Shown one piece after another: positions 1 through 9,000 of a stretch of 50,797 nucleotides of DNA. The stretch lies in IMG/VR virus record IMGVR_UViG_3300032053_000118, positions 1 to 50,797 of that record; one strand, 5' to 3'. The translations under genes and the position numbers were made by a program. Position 1 is the first letter of the stretch; each line of letters starts with the position of its first letter. The notes beneath the pieces were generated by a model that was not told the DNA's origin, did no database searches, and saw nothing but the letters and a program-made list of their open reading frames with translations. This stretch comes from a virus.

Positions 1-84
1 ACTAGTTTTCAAGTTCAGTGTTATGTCAACGGATCAACTCCTGATAACAACGCTTATGACATACTTTGCATGGGCCCACGATAG
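1..84 (+). CDS. C-terminal end of upstream structural gene (partial)
   Basis: Frame 1 is open from the window edge and ends at TAG (82-84) with the residues ILCMGPR. Only 27 residues are visible, so no family can be assigned. It lies immediately before the thioredoxin gene at the head of the virion gene run; in podoviruses the major capsid gene commonly sits here, so a capsid C terminus is the best guess, by position only. Confidence 0.5.
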   Translation, partial: TSFQVQCYVNGSTPDNNAYDILCMGPR

Positions 85-122
85 TACTTGATAAGTAAAA
101 AAAGAAAGGATATCCTATATTT

Positions 123-482
123 ATGAATAATATTATAGAAACTATTGGATTTTCTTCTGGATTAGACGCTCTTGATAAGAGTAAACTATCTGGTCATGTT
201 CTTGTTAATACATTGGCTGATACTTGCCCTGCTTGTCAGGCGTTTAAAGATGATCTACCTACGCTTATTGATCTAGCTAAAGCAAAAGGTATACAAGTCA
301 TTAATATTAAAGCAGAAGATTCTAATAAAGAATTTTTTGAGCAATATAAATGCGAAACTCTTCCATACACCTTTGTATTTTCTAATGGGCAATTTGTTGG
401 TGGAGATAGTTTTGATAAAGATTCTTATAGTCAACTATTAGGAGCTTTAGGAGAAATTCATGAGTCTGCTCAACAAAGTTAA
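123..482 (+). CDS. Thioredoxin-like protein
   Basis: A 119-residue thioredoxin fold. The redox motif C35-P-A-C38 follows a beta strand (HVLVNTLADTCPAC), and a cis-proline is present at P81 (ETLPYTFVF), followed by a glycine-containing final strand. Size matches single-domain thioredoxins. The CPAC rather than CGPC active site suggests glutaredoxin/DsbA-like potential. It probably maintains a thiol pool in the cytoplasm, perhaps as electron donor to the class II ribonucleotide reductase encoded at 45097-46956, or assists a virion protein; the location among late genes leaves this open. The stop region overlaps the next gene by 23 nt. Confidence 0.9.
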   Translation: MNNIIETIGFSSGLDALDKSKLSGHVLVNTLADTCPACQAFKDDLPTLIDLAKAKGIQVINIKAEDSNKEFFEQYKCETLPYTFVFSNGQFVGGDSFDKDSYSQLLGALGEIHESAQQS

Positions 483-714
483 GCTTGCTTTAGAATCAGC
501 TAAAAGTGTTGCTAAAAACGTTGCCGATGGAAACGACGTAACAGTTAGCGACGAAGAAAAGCAAAGAAGGTTAGATACGTGTAAAGACTGTCCTTCTTTA
601 AAAAGTTTAGCAGGTCAAATGCAGTGTGGGGAATGTGGATGTTTCCTCAAGGCTAAAGCAGGATTGAATTCTATGAAATGTCCATTAAATAAATGGAATA
701 ATGAACATAGTTAA
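460..714 (+). CDS. Small zinc-binding protein, C-x2-C / C-x2-C-x-C type
   Basis: 84 residues with a helical N terminus and a Cys-rich C-terminal half: C-K-D-C, then C-G-E-C-G-C-F and a last Cys in KCPLNKW. This pattern (CxxC ... CGECGCFLKAKA ... CPLNKW) is shared by small phage zinc-ribbon proteins such as the DUF6171 type. The start is supported by AGGAG six bases before ATG, inside the thioredoxin gene. Pairing with thioredoxin suggests a linked redox or metal role; exact function unknown. Confidence 0.7.
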   Translation: MSLLNKVKLALESAKSVAKNVADGNDVTVSDEEKQRRLDTCKDCPSLKSLAGQMQCGECGCFLKAKAGLNSMKCPLNKWNNEHS

Positions 715-720
715 AATTTT

Positions 721-963
721 ATGACAATTGAAGAACAAGTAAAACTTGATATTGAAAACGCAAGAGCTAAAAAAGAGCTTGATGATTTAGAAAACAATGT
801 CAAAACTAAAATTGAAGAAATCGAAACTTTAACTTTTGAATATAATTTAAAAATTGATGAATATATTTTAAATTCTTCTGATAATATTTTAAATGAATTG
901 TTTGATTTAAAGAATGGTATAGATCAAAAATTACAAGAGCTGAAAAAAATTCTTAACAATTAA
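721..963 (+). CDS. Hypothetical acidic coiled-coil protein
   Basis: 80 residues, rich in Glu, Asp, Lys, Leu and Ile with heptad-like spacing throughout (ELDDLENNVKTKIEEIETL), no Cys and no membrane segment. It starts 6 nt after the preceding stop with no clear ribosome site, so translation is probably coupled. I do not recognise a family. Position suggests a small head or scaffold accessory protein. Confidence 0.65.
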   Translation: MTIEEQVKLDIENARAKKELDDLENNVKTKIEEIETLTFEYNLKIDEYILNSSDNILNELFDLKNGIDQKLQELKKILNN

Positions 964-974
964 AAGGGTAATAT

Positions 975-1244
975 ATGGCAAATACAACAAAAAGATTCTC
1001 AGAACGGGATGCAAATCAAACTCTTCAAGCTTCTTTCAATGACGCAGACAGCTCTCTCACAACTGCTGGATTCCTAGTTGGTAAAGCTGGTCGCAAGATT
1101 GTTCCTACTATTTCAACAACTACAATTGCAAATGATACTATCAGTTACGCATACTCGGAAAGTGGTAGTGCTTTATATACTATTACTTGTATCTATACAG
1201 ATGGAACTAGAACAACTTTGTTGTCAGCAGAACGAACCGCATAA
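975..1244 (+). CDS. Small virion-associated protein, hypothetical
   Basis: 89 residues, rich in Ser, Thr and Ala with alternating hydrophobic strands in the C-terminal half (DTISYAYSESGSALYTITCIYTDG is beta-like in pattern). AAAGGG precedes the ATG. It lies directly before the tail spike gene, 12 nt away, so a small structural or spike-attachment role is plausible. No family recognised. Confidence 0.6.
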   Translation: MANTTKRFSERDANQTLQASFNDADSSLTTAGFLVGKAGRKIVPTISTTTIANDTISYAYSESGSALYTITCIYTDGTRTTLLSAERTA

Positions 1245-1256
1245 TAAGGATAATTT

Positions 1257-3572
1257 ATGTCGATAATCTTCGACCCTCTAAGTTCAAATTTAATTGATAT
1301 CGGCAATGTAAGCGGTGGATCATCTATAGGCGGAGCAATCTCCGGATCTAGTGCAAATTCTGCATTAATAATAGATTCAGCAAATACATTACAAAACCTT
1401 GTACTCAGTGATGGTCAATTAGTAATTGGGGCTACCGGTGCCAGTCCCGTTGCTGGGACTATTACTGGTACATCTAATCAAGTATTAGTTACTAATGGTG
1501 CAAATTCCATTACACTTTCTCTTCCGCAATCTATTGCAACCACTTCTTCTCCAACATTTGAAAATTTATATTTACCACCAAATGGGACTATTGATTTAAA
1601 TGCTGCTGGTATTTTAAATTTTGGAACTACTACAGCTACCGTTATTAATATTGGTAATGCTGGGGCAGATGTTAACATTTATGGAGATACAGTTTATCAA
1701 AATGTTACAAATTTAAATGTAACTGATAAAAATATTACATTAAATAATGGTGGAAGTGCATTTACATCATTTAATTCCGGCCTTCATATTTATGATGATG
1801 GAATAGCTGATCGTGGATATTTTGAAGTATCTTTAGATATGCTTGGTTGGAACATGAAAGCTCCTTATGCTAATGGAGTTATTCATTTTGAAAATGGAGC
1901 TACGGGATTTACCATTGATCAAGGATCTCATAATCCTATTACTATTGCAACTCCAGCAAATGGACTTGCAGTAGACCCAAATCAAGAACTTTCTATTGCA
2001 TTAGCAGATATATCTACCACTGGAGCATTATCTTCTACAGATTGGAATAGTTTTAATGAAAAAGTAGATAGAGCTGGCGACACGATGAGCGGATCGCTTA
2101 TCATGGAAACTACCGGAACACCGGGAGAAATATTAACTGTTTCATCTGACGGAATAGTTTCAAGCCAAGGATTAACCGTTAATATTACTTCAGGCAGTAA
2201 TTTAACTGGCCCAACTGGTGATATTAAAATTGAAACAGGTGAAGCTGCTGGTCCTGATTATGCTGGATCTGTTTATTTAACAGGTGGAGATAATGTTGAT
2301 GGAAATCCAGCAAACATAGTTTTAACATCAGGGGTTTCAAGTGGAACTGGAACAAATGGTTCCATTATTTTAGATTCAAAAAACGTTGTTTATTTAAATC
2401 AAAATGCTTCTGGGACTATTAATGCTTCTAACCATAGAATTGAGAATGTAAGTAATCCTACTGCTCCTCAAGATGCTGCTACCGCTCAATGGGCTAAAGA
2501 TCTTTCCATTTTAAATAATGTTCTTTATGTTTCTACCACTGGTAATATTTTTACAGGAAATGGTAGTTTGTTTGATCCATATGATTCTATTGCAACAGCA
2601 TTAACCAATGCGGTTGATAATGCTGTTATTGCTTTATTACCGGGAACATATAATGAACCTACAGTGGTTATTCCAAGTACATTAACTAGTATTAATTTTT
2701 TAGGAATGTCAGCAGTAGCTACTATTGTAGCAAACGGATTTTCATACACAACATCAGCTTCAACTATTAATTTGATTTTTGATAAAATTAATCTAGGGTT
2801 AGTAACAATAGATACAACTTTAGCATTAAATGGTTTAATTGAAATAACAAGATGTTATTTTACATTAGATTTACCATATAATAATAGCAATTTCTTAACA
2901 AAAACATCAGAATCTTCATTTTTTGGTGGAAATATATATGGAACATTTAATGCTTCAGAGTGTCTTTTTCTTGGTCCTGTAAATGTTTATTCCGGATTAA
3001 GTATCTTTGAAAATTCTAAATATGTTGCACAAGTTGAAGCATACGGAACTGCTATTGTTAGAATGCTCGACTGTGAGCTTTTTGGTGCCGCATATTTTAT
3101 AAACGGAACTACTGTAGGATTAGATACCCCAACATGGGAAGTTGATTTAGTTACTGATTATTTGGGTGGATATCACGGGAATATCAATAAAATTATTTTA
3201 GCAAATATTGAAAACGCTGGTGGTGTACTTGCTGTAGCCGGTGACATTGTTCCAACAACATGGACAGGACTGACTAATAATACATCAAATCAATCAATTA
3301 CAGGTCTTGTAATTCAATCTTCTGTATCATCCTTTGAACTATTGATGAATGTATCCATCACAGCTACAATAGACTCTTACACAACCTTTAAAATATATGG
3401 TACAAAAACTGGCGCTGACTGGAGTGTAAATGACCTTGCGGTTGAGTACGGCGGAGCTACCATTACCGATGTCTCATTTAACATTACTTCCGGTGGTCAA
3501 ATGCAGATAAGTATTGGTAATATAATAGGATTTAGTTCAGGTTCTATTAAATTTAGAATGATGACTGTATAA
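1257..3572 (+). CDS. Tail spike / tail fibre with beta-helix domain
   Basis: 771 residues. The first ~300 are low-complexity Gly/Ser/Thr/Asn sequence of the type seen in phage fibres (LVLSDGQLVIGATGASPVAG). Around residues 420-480 comes a pectin-lyase-type entry, GNGSLFDPYDSIATAL followed by ALLPGTY, which marks the start of a right-handed parallel beta-helix continuing to about residue 640. The last ~90 residues form a separate beta-rich tip domain ending SIKFRMMTV. No chaperone-type cleavage site is seen. Likely binds, and perhaps enzymatically degrades, the host surface polysaccharide. AAGGA precedes the ATG. Confidence 0.8.
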   Translation: MSIIFDPLSSNLIDIGNVSGGSSIGGAISGSSANSALIIDSANTLQNLVLSDGQLVIGATGASPVAGTITGTSNQVLVTNGANSITLSLPQSIATTSSPTFENLYLPPNGTIDLNAAGILNFGTTTATVINIGNAGADVNIYGDTVYQNVTNLNVTDKNITLNNGGSAFTSFNSGLHIYDDGIADRGYFEVSLDMLGWNMKAPYANGVIHFENGATGFTIDQGSHNPITIATPANGLAVDPNQELSIALADISTTGALSSTDWNSFNEKVDRAGDTMSGSLIMETTGTPGEILTVSSDGIVSSQGLTVNITSGSNLTGPTGDIKIETGEAAGPDYAGSVYLTGGDNVDGNPANIVLTSGVSSGTGTNGSIILDSKNVVYLNQNASGTINASNHRIENVSNPTAPQDAATAQWAKDLSILNNVLYVSTTGNIFTGNGSLFDPYDSIATALTNAVDNAVIALLPGTYNEPTVVIPSTLTSINFLGMSAVATIVANGFSYTTSASTINLIFDKINLGLVTIDTTLALNGLIEITRCYFTLDLPYNNSNFLTKTSESSFFGGNIYGTFNASECLFLGPVNVYSGLSIFENSKYVAQVEAYGTAIVRMLDCELFGAAYFINGTTVGLDTPTWEVDLVTDYLGGYHGNINKIILANIENAGGVLAVAGDIVPTTWTGLTNNTSNQSITGLVIQSSVSSFELLMNVSITATIDSYTTFKIYGTKTGADWSVNDLAVEYGGATITDVSFNITSGGQMQISIGNIIGFSSGSIKFRMMTV

Positions 3573-3580
3573 TTACAGTA

Positions 3581-3595
3581 TTAACAACTATATAC
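3581..3595 (+). promoter_or_regulatory. Shared late element TTAACAACTATAT
   Basis: TTAACAACTATATAC lies directly against the ATG of the gene at 3596, which has no Shine-Dalgarno sequence. An almost identical 13-base core is placed the same way at 11138-11152. Candidate late promoter with its -10 (CTATAT) so close to the start that the mRNA would be leaderless. Confidence 0.4.
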
Positions 3596-4036
3596 ATGAG
3601 GCAAGTATCATATGCAGATCCAACACAAATCGTTCAAAGAGAGTTTGATGAAAAATTAGACGCAAAACGTGTTGTAATTGTTGGTGGAGAAATGCCAGTA
3701 TTTAATGTTCAGGGAAGTTCACAACAAGAAATTAGAATTGAACGAGTTGAAGTACCTCAAATCATTGTACAAAAAGAAGTACAGGTTATTGAAGTAGAAA
3801 AGATTATTATACAAAAAGAGTTACAAATCGAAAGAGTTGAAATTCCAGTTATTTTAAGAGAAGTACAAGAAATTATTAGAGAAGTTCCAATAGTACAGCA
3901 CGAAATTAGAATGTTAGAAGTGCCAGTTGTTGTTAAGGAAATTGAATATAGAGAAATGTCAAAATTAGTAAAATGCGCGATTGCAGTACACGCACTTACT
4001 ACAACTTTATTACTGCTAAAGCTTATTTTAAAATAG
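3596..4036 (+). CDS. Membrane-anchored repeat protein (Val/Glu/Ile periodic)
   Basis: 146 residues. Residues ~50-120 are a quasi-periodic run of short units such as VEVPQIIVQKEVQVIEVEK and IPVILREVQEIIREVPIV, alternating charged and beta-branched residues, as in extended stalks. The C terminus (about 127-146, CAIAVHALTTTLLLLKLILK split by charges only at the end) is one hydrophobic helix. A tail-anchored membrane or capsid-attached stalk is likely; spanin-like or host-envelope roles are alternatives. Start lacks a ribosome site but is preceded by the TTAACAACTATAT element. Confidence 0.6.
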   Translation: MRQVSYADPTQIVQREFDEKLDAKRVVIVGGEMPVFNVQGSSQQEIRIERVEVPQIIVQKEVQVIEVEKIIIQKELQIERVEIPVILREVQEIIREVPIVQHEIRMLEVPVVVKEIEYREMSKLVKCAIAVHALTTTLLLLKLILK

Positions 4037-4045
4037 GAGATAAAT

Positions 4046-4291
4046 ATGGCGTTTGTAATGGTAAGAGTAGAAGTTCCGGCAATGAGTGATAGTCAATTAA
4101 ATGAAAAAGTATTAAGCAGTCAATCTGGTGATAGTACTAAACCACAAGAAGGTATTAATGCACTACGTAATTTGATGGATGCAATTAATGCTGGTTCTAT
4201 CGATGCACAAGTAGACGTTGCAATTCGTTCTACTACACAAGCTATTACCGCATCTGGTAATGGTAGTTCTGCCGCGTTTAACCTTAAGTAA
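4046..4291 (+). CDS. Small hypothetical virion-region protein
   Basis: 81 residues, Ser/Ala/Asn-rich, no Cys, ending in ITASGNGSSAAFNLK. A good ribosome site (GGAGATAAAT before ATG) and tight spacing (9 and 15 nt) to its neighbours support a real gene. The middle (GINALRNLMDAINAGSID) resembles small decoration or head proteins of tailed phages, but I cannot name a family. Confidence 0.6.
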   Translation: MAFVMVRVEVPAMSDSQLNEKVLSSQSGDSTKPQEGINALRNLMDAINAGSIDAQVDVAIRSTTQAITASGNGSSAAFNLK

Positions 4292-4306
4292 TTAGGAGTT
4301 TATACA

Positions 4307-4714
4307 ATGAATAAAATGTTTGAAAAAATTATTGCAAAGAAAAAAGCAGAAGGCAAGCCAATGTCTTCTACTCATAAAGAAGCAAAAGGCTCTGTACTTT
4401 CAGACCTAATGGAACATCTTGGAAGCATGGGATTAGATAAAGTAAAAGGAATGAAAAAGATTTCTATTGCTTCTGATTCCAAAGAAGGTCTTAAAAAAGG
4501 TCTTTCTAAAGCCGAAGAGATGGTTGAAGGCGGCGCAGAAGCTGCTGACGATTCTGAAATGTCTGATCATGGACAAGCTCTTGAAGCTTCTGACGAAGAA
4601 TCCGCAGAACATGAAATGATGGAATCTCCAGAAGAAGAAAAATCAGAAGAAGACAAAGACGCTGAAATTGCAGAATTGAAAGCTCAACTTGCAAAATTAC
4701 AAATGAAAGTCTAA
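4307..4714 (+). CDS. Acidic hypothetical protein, possible scaffold-like
   Basis: 135 residues. The first ~65 are Lys-rich and basic (FEKIIAKKKAEGKPMSSTH); the remainder is strongly acidic (runs such as SPEEEKSEEDKDAEIAEL) and ends in a coiled coil ELKAQLAKLQMKV. Charge segregation with a C-terminal helix is typical of scaffold-like or chaperone-like virion assembly proteins. TTAGGAG precedes the ATG. Function inferred from composition and position only. Confidence 0.55.
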   Translation: MNKMFEKIIAKKKAEGKPMSSTHKEAKGSVLSDLMEHLGSMGLDKVKGMKKISIASDSKEGLKKGLSKAEEMVEGGAEAADDSEMSDHGQALEASDEESAEHEMMESPEEEKSEEDKDAEIAELKAQLAKLQMKV

Positions 4715-4718
4715 TTAA

Positions 4719-6050
4719 ATGGCGGGAATCAAGCCTTATTATACAACTAATTCCTTAATTTCCTCAATTAAGCTTCGTATTATGTTTCCTACGTCACAAT
4801 CAACGTTGACGTACAATGACATTCTTACGATGATTAATGAAGAGTTACAATTGAGTGCTGTTCCTGCTATTCGGGAATTGCATGAAGAATATTTTGTATA
4901 TAAGTGTCCTCCTACTCCGTTAGTAAATGGTATTAGCAGATATCCAATTCCTAATAGAGCACAAGGAATGGCAGTGCGTGATATCAACTGGAGTGATACT
5001 TCTGGTAACTTTTTTAAGATGAGCCGTATTGCACCAGAAGAGAAGTCCTTTTTCCAACAAAACGTTGGATCGAATCAAGCTATCGGTAAATACTACGTAG
5101 AAGGTAACGAAATCGTTATCACTCCACAAGTAAGTACAGGTGCTACCGGTTCCTTGAACTTCTTCGTATATCTTCGTCCTAACTACCTTGTAAGAGATGA
5201 CAGAGCTGCTGTAATCCAAGGCTTTCAAAAAGCTCTTGTGATTTCAGACAATGCTCAAGTACAAGTTGGCGACACCATTATTATCACTACTGGTAATCAA
5301 ACTAACGCTCCTATCGCTAGTTTATTAACCGCTGTTGCTAGTTCTCCGGGATTACATGAGTTTGAAATTGGTGCTACCGCTGCTATTACTGCTGCCAATA
5401 TTAACACTGCTATTAATGATTTAGGACTAGAAGATGTTAGCTGTACCGTATCTGCTTCTATTGCTACTGTGGGTTATTCCGATATTACTACTAGCTTCTC
5501 TGTTGCTTCATCTGGTGTTACTGTTGATAATACTAATATCTATATTCATTTCGATAATTTAGCAACTACTTATACAGACCCCGAAACGGATATCACAGAA
5601 ACTTTGTATGATGTTGCTAACACTGTAGATTTTCTTCAGACAGATCCGGGACATCGTACTTATACATACGATATTAAACTGCGTCAAATTCTTCCCAACA
5701 ACATTGGTAAGTTCAAAGCAACAGATCTACAAACTTGGGTTAACAATAGCTCAGGTGGCCCACAAAAGTATGTGTCAGTTCAAGTAGGCGATTATATTTG
5801 TCTTTCAAACGAATGTATCATCCCACAAATTCCACCAGAACTTCATAGTAAACTTGCAGAAATGGTTGCTGCCCGTATCCTAATGGCTATTGGTGACAAA
5901 GAAGGTCTTGCTGTTTCTATGGGTAAGCTTGCGGAAATGGATAAGCAACAAGCTGCTCTCATCGGACAACGTGTAGAATCAAGCGTACCAAAAGTATTTA
6001 ATCAATTCTCCCTATTACGCCTCGGTAAACGCGGTCGTCGTAGGATCTAA
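4719..6050 (+). CDS. Head-tail adaptor / tail tubular protein A candidate
   Basis: 443 residues. The N terminus (residues ~20-60, SQSTLTYNDILTMINEELQ) has the helical pattern of head-tail connector proteins that line up under the portal, followed by mixed beta sequence. Between about residues 165 and 300 there is a Thr/Ser/Ala-rich insertion that looks like an added decoration domain; the C terminus returns to helices (LHSKLAEMVAARILMAIGDKE) and ends basic (RLGKRGRRRI). Directly upstream of the tail nozzle gene, the arrangement of T7 gp11-gp12. Exact orthology to gp11 is inferred from context. Confidence 0.6.
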   Translation: MAGIKPYYTTNSLISSIKLRIMFPTSQSTLTYNDILTMINEELQLSAVPAIRELHEEYFVYKCPPTPLVNGISRYPIPNRAQGMAVRDINWSDTSGNFFKMSRIAPEEKSFFQQNVGSNQAIGKYYVEGNEIVITPQVSTGATGSLNFFVYLRPNYLVRDDRAAVIQGFQKALVISDNAQVQVGDTIIITTGNQTNAPIASLLTAVASSPGLHEFEIGATAAITAANINTAINDLGLEDVSCTVSASIATVGYSDITTSFSVASSGVTVDNTNIYIHFDNLATTYTDPETDITETLYDVANTVDFLQTDPGHRTYTYDIKLRQILPNNIGKFKATDLQTWVNNSSGGPQKYVSVQVGDYICLSNECIIPQIPPELHSKLAEMVAARILMAIGDKEGLAVSMGKLAEMDKQQAALIGQRVESSVPKVFNQFSLLRLGKRGRRRI

Positions 6051-6061
6051 AGAGGACTTAG

Positions 6062-9000
6062 ATGGCTTCTCAACAGGTTACAATTCAAGCAGTGGGACTA
6101 AACTATAGCCCAAATACACTAAGTCTTCCTCAAGGTTCCCTTGTTCAAGCTGATGATGTTATTATCCGTCGTGATAACGTTATTGAGTCGAGAAGAGGAT
6201 ACAAAGAGTATAGTGAAGATCTTGGATTTAGTACAGATAGAGCCAAACAATTATTAGAATATAAAGAAAGAGTATTAGTTCACTACAGTACGACTCTAGC
6301 CTTCGATACACAAGAACTTGATAACAATGGTAAAGCTATCTTTCAAGCGTTTACAGGAAGTTTTAGTGAGACACAGTCCGGTCTCCGTATTAAATCAATC
6401 GAAGCAAATAAAAACTTGTACTTTACAACAAGTGAAGGTATTAAAAAGATCGCAGCTAAAACCGCAGCAGATCTTGGTTCTGCCACAGTAAAAGATGCTG
6501 GTGCTATTAAAGCTCTTGATATTTCTGGCGCATTAGATCCATCTCAGGGACAATTATCAGGGTTCCTTCCAAATGACAGCGCAGTTGCTTATCGTGCGGT
6601 TTGGGGATACAAAGACGTAAACCAAAATCTATTACTAGGTGTTCCTTCCAATCGTATCGAAGTGTATAACTATTTGACAGATACTATTGCAATGGATCTA
6701 AATTCTCTATGTGTTAATCTAGATATCCTCAATCAAAGCACATCATTAATTACAGACGGTAATTACGCATCTTCCTATTATTCTCCTCTTAATTCTAATG
6801 CATCTCTTCTATTAAACAATGTTAAAAACTTAGCAATACAATTAGACGGTGATATCCTATATGCTAATGATACAGGAACCGGTGCTCCGTTAAATATATC
6901 AACAGCAGAACGTAATGTCGGTGGTACAGTTAGAATTACTTTTTCTTCTGGTAATCCTACTTTGTACGTGTCTACAGGTGAATACATTGAAATTAAGAAT
7001 GCTGTATCTCCTTTTGATGTGCTAAATGGTTCACATGCTTTAACAAACGTACAAGCTACATATATTGAATTTATTTTTAAAACAGGTGTTATTGCTGCGG
7101 CAACGCCGGGAGTTAGCACTACAATTTCTTCGTATAACTACCAACATATCTGTGCTACAGGCGATGCAACATATGCACTTTCACTAGACGAAGTTATTAC
7201 AGACGGACTTGCTGTGCCAGCTACCGCAGAACAAATTGGTATTATTGACAATACACTAGCTAGAATGGTTGAGCGTCTTAAAATAGAACCAAACGCTGTT
7301 ATTCCTACCGCATTAATGACAGCATATATTACACCGTTTGTAATGACCACTTCTGCTAATGTCAATGTAACGGTGACTATTCCTACTACTATTGATAGCG
7401 ATTACTTTGTACAAATCTATCGTACACGTATTTTTACAGCAACAGAAACTCAATCATTGGGCGCAGGTGGAATTCCTGTAATTCCAGACGATGAAATGCG
7501 TCTTGTTTACGAAGCGTTTCCAACCGGGGGAGAAATCTCTCAAGGTTATCTAGTATTCAATGACAGTTCTCCAGAAGAACTTGTACAATATAATACAAAT
7601 CTATATACAAATCCTGAAACTGGAGAAGGTTTAATAGCAGCAAATGAACAACCACCATTTGCTAAAGACATCAACCGTTTTAAGAACGTTGTATTTTATG
7701 CTAATACAAGAACTAAACAACGTCTTACTACATTCCAACTACTTGGGATTTCTCAGATTACTTCTGGTGATAAAATTACAATTACTAGTTCTGGTGGTAG
7801 CATCACATACACTTTCATTTCCGGTGTACAAGAGGTATCTTCTATCCAATGTCCCGCTGCTTCTGGTATTACCGGTGGACAATACTTCAATCTCTACTCT
7901 ACTTCTGGTATTCACTATACTCCTTATTACATTGTCAGCGGAGTTGGTTCTGATCCTGCTATTAGTGGTGCCGTTTCTATCGGTATCAACATCTTTTCTG
8001 CCGATACAGCGATTCAAGTTGCTGAAAAAACTCAAAACACATTGAATGGTCTTGTATATGACTTTACAGTTACAGGAACTACTATACCATCTGATACTAT
8101 CACGGTAACAAATATCGACGAAGGAAAGTGTACAAGTATTTCTAACGGTACTACTTCTGGATTCACGTTTACTACAGTTACTAACGGCGACGGAGAAGAT
8201 GCGGCTTCACAACAAGTGTTATTATCATCTCTGACATCAGCAGCACAAGCTATTGACGAAACAGCTCAATCATTAATTCGTGTTATTAATAAGCAAATTA
8301 CAAGTGTTGTTAATGGTTATTATCTCAGTAATGCTAGTACTTCTCCGGGAATTATCAATCTAGAAGAAAAATCACTTACCACTAATACATTCTACGTGAT
8401 TGCTGATTCTTTGGGGTTAGGTTTATCCTTTAATCCTGATATTGGATATGTTACAAGTATTTCTACTCCGGGTTGTATTACGGGAACTTCTGGAAGTAAC
8501 GTGTTTACTCTTACCTCTCCTGCTCACGGATTTAATAATGGTGATCAGATTGTAATTACTGGTTCAAATTCTAATCCAGTAATCGATGGGTTGTATACAT
8601 TATCTAATTGTAGTACCAATACTTTCGATATCACATTTACTAGTAACTATGTGAGCGATGGTAGTGCGTTCAAATACAGTCAAATCTCAGATACTGTATC
8701 TTCTACTAATGATGTAAAACCCAATAGAATTTATTACAGCAAACTAGGACAACCCGAAGCTGTACCTCTTCTTAACTATTTTGACATTTCTGCTGAAGAT
8801 AAAGAAATATTACGCATTTTCCCACTTCGTGATACTCTATTCGCATTTAAAGAAGATGGTGCATATAGGGTTTCGGGAGAAGTAGCTCCTTTCACTACTT
8901 CATTGCTCGATTCTTCTTGTATCGTTATTGCTCCGGATAGCGTAGCGGCAACTAATAACACAGTATACGCTTGGACTTCTAAGGGTATTACACCAATCAG

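Noticed and set aside
108-117. Palindrome AGGATATCCT before the thioredoxin gene
   Set aside because: Short and without an arranged second copy; no reason to call it an operator.
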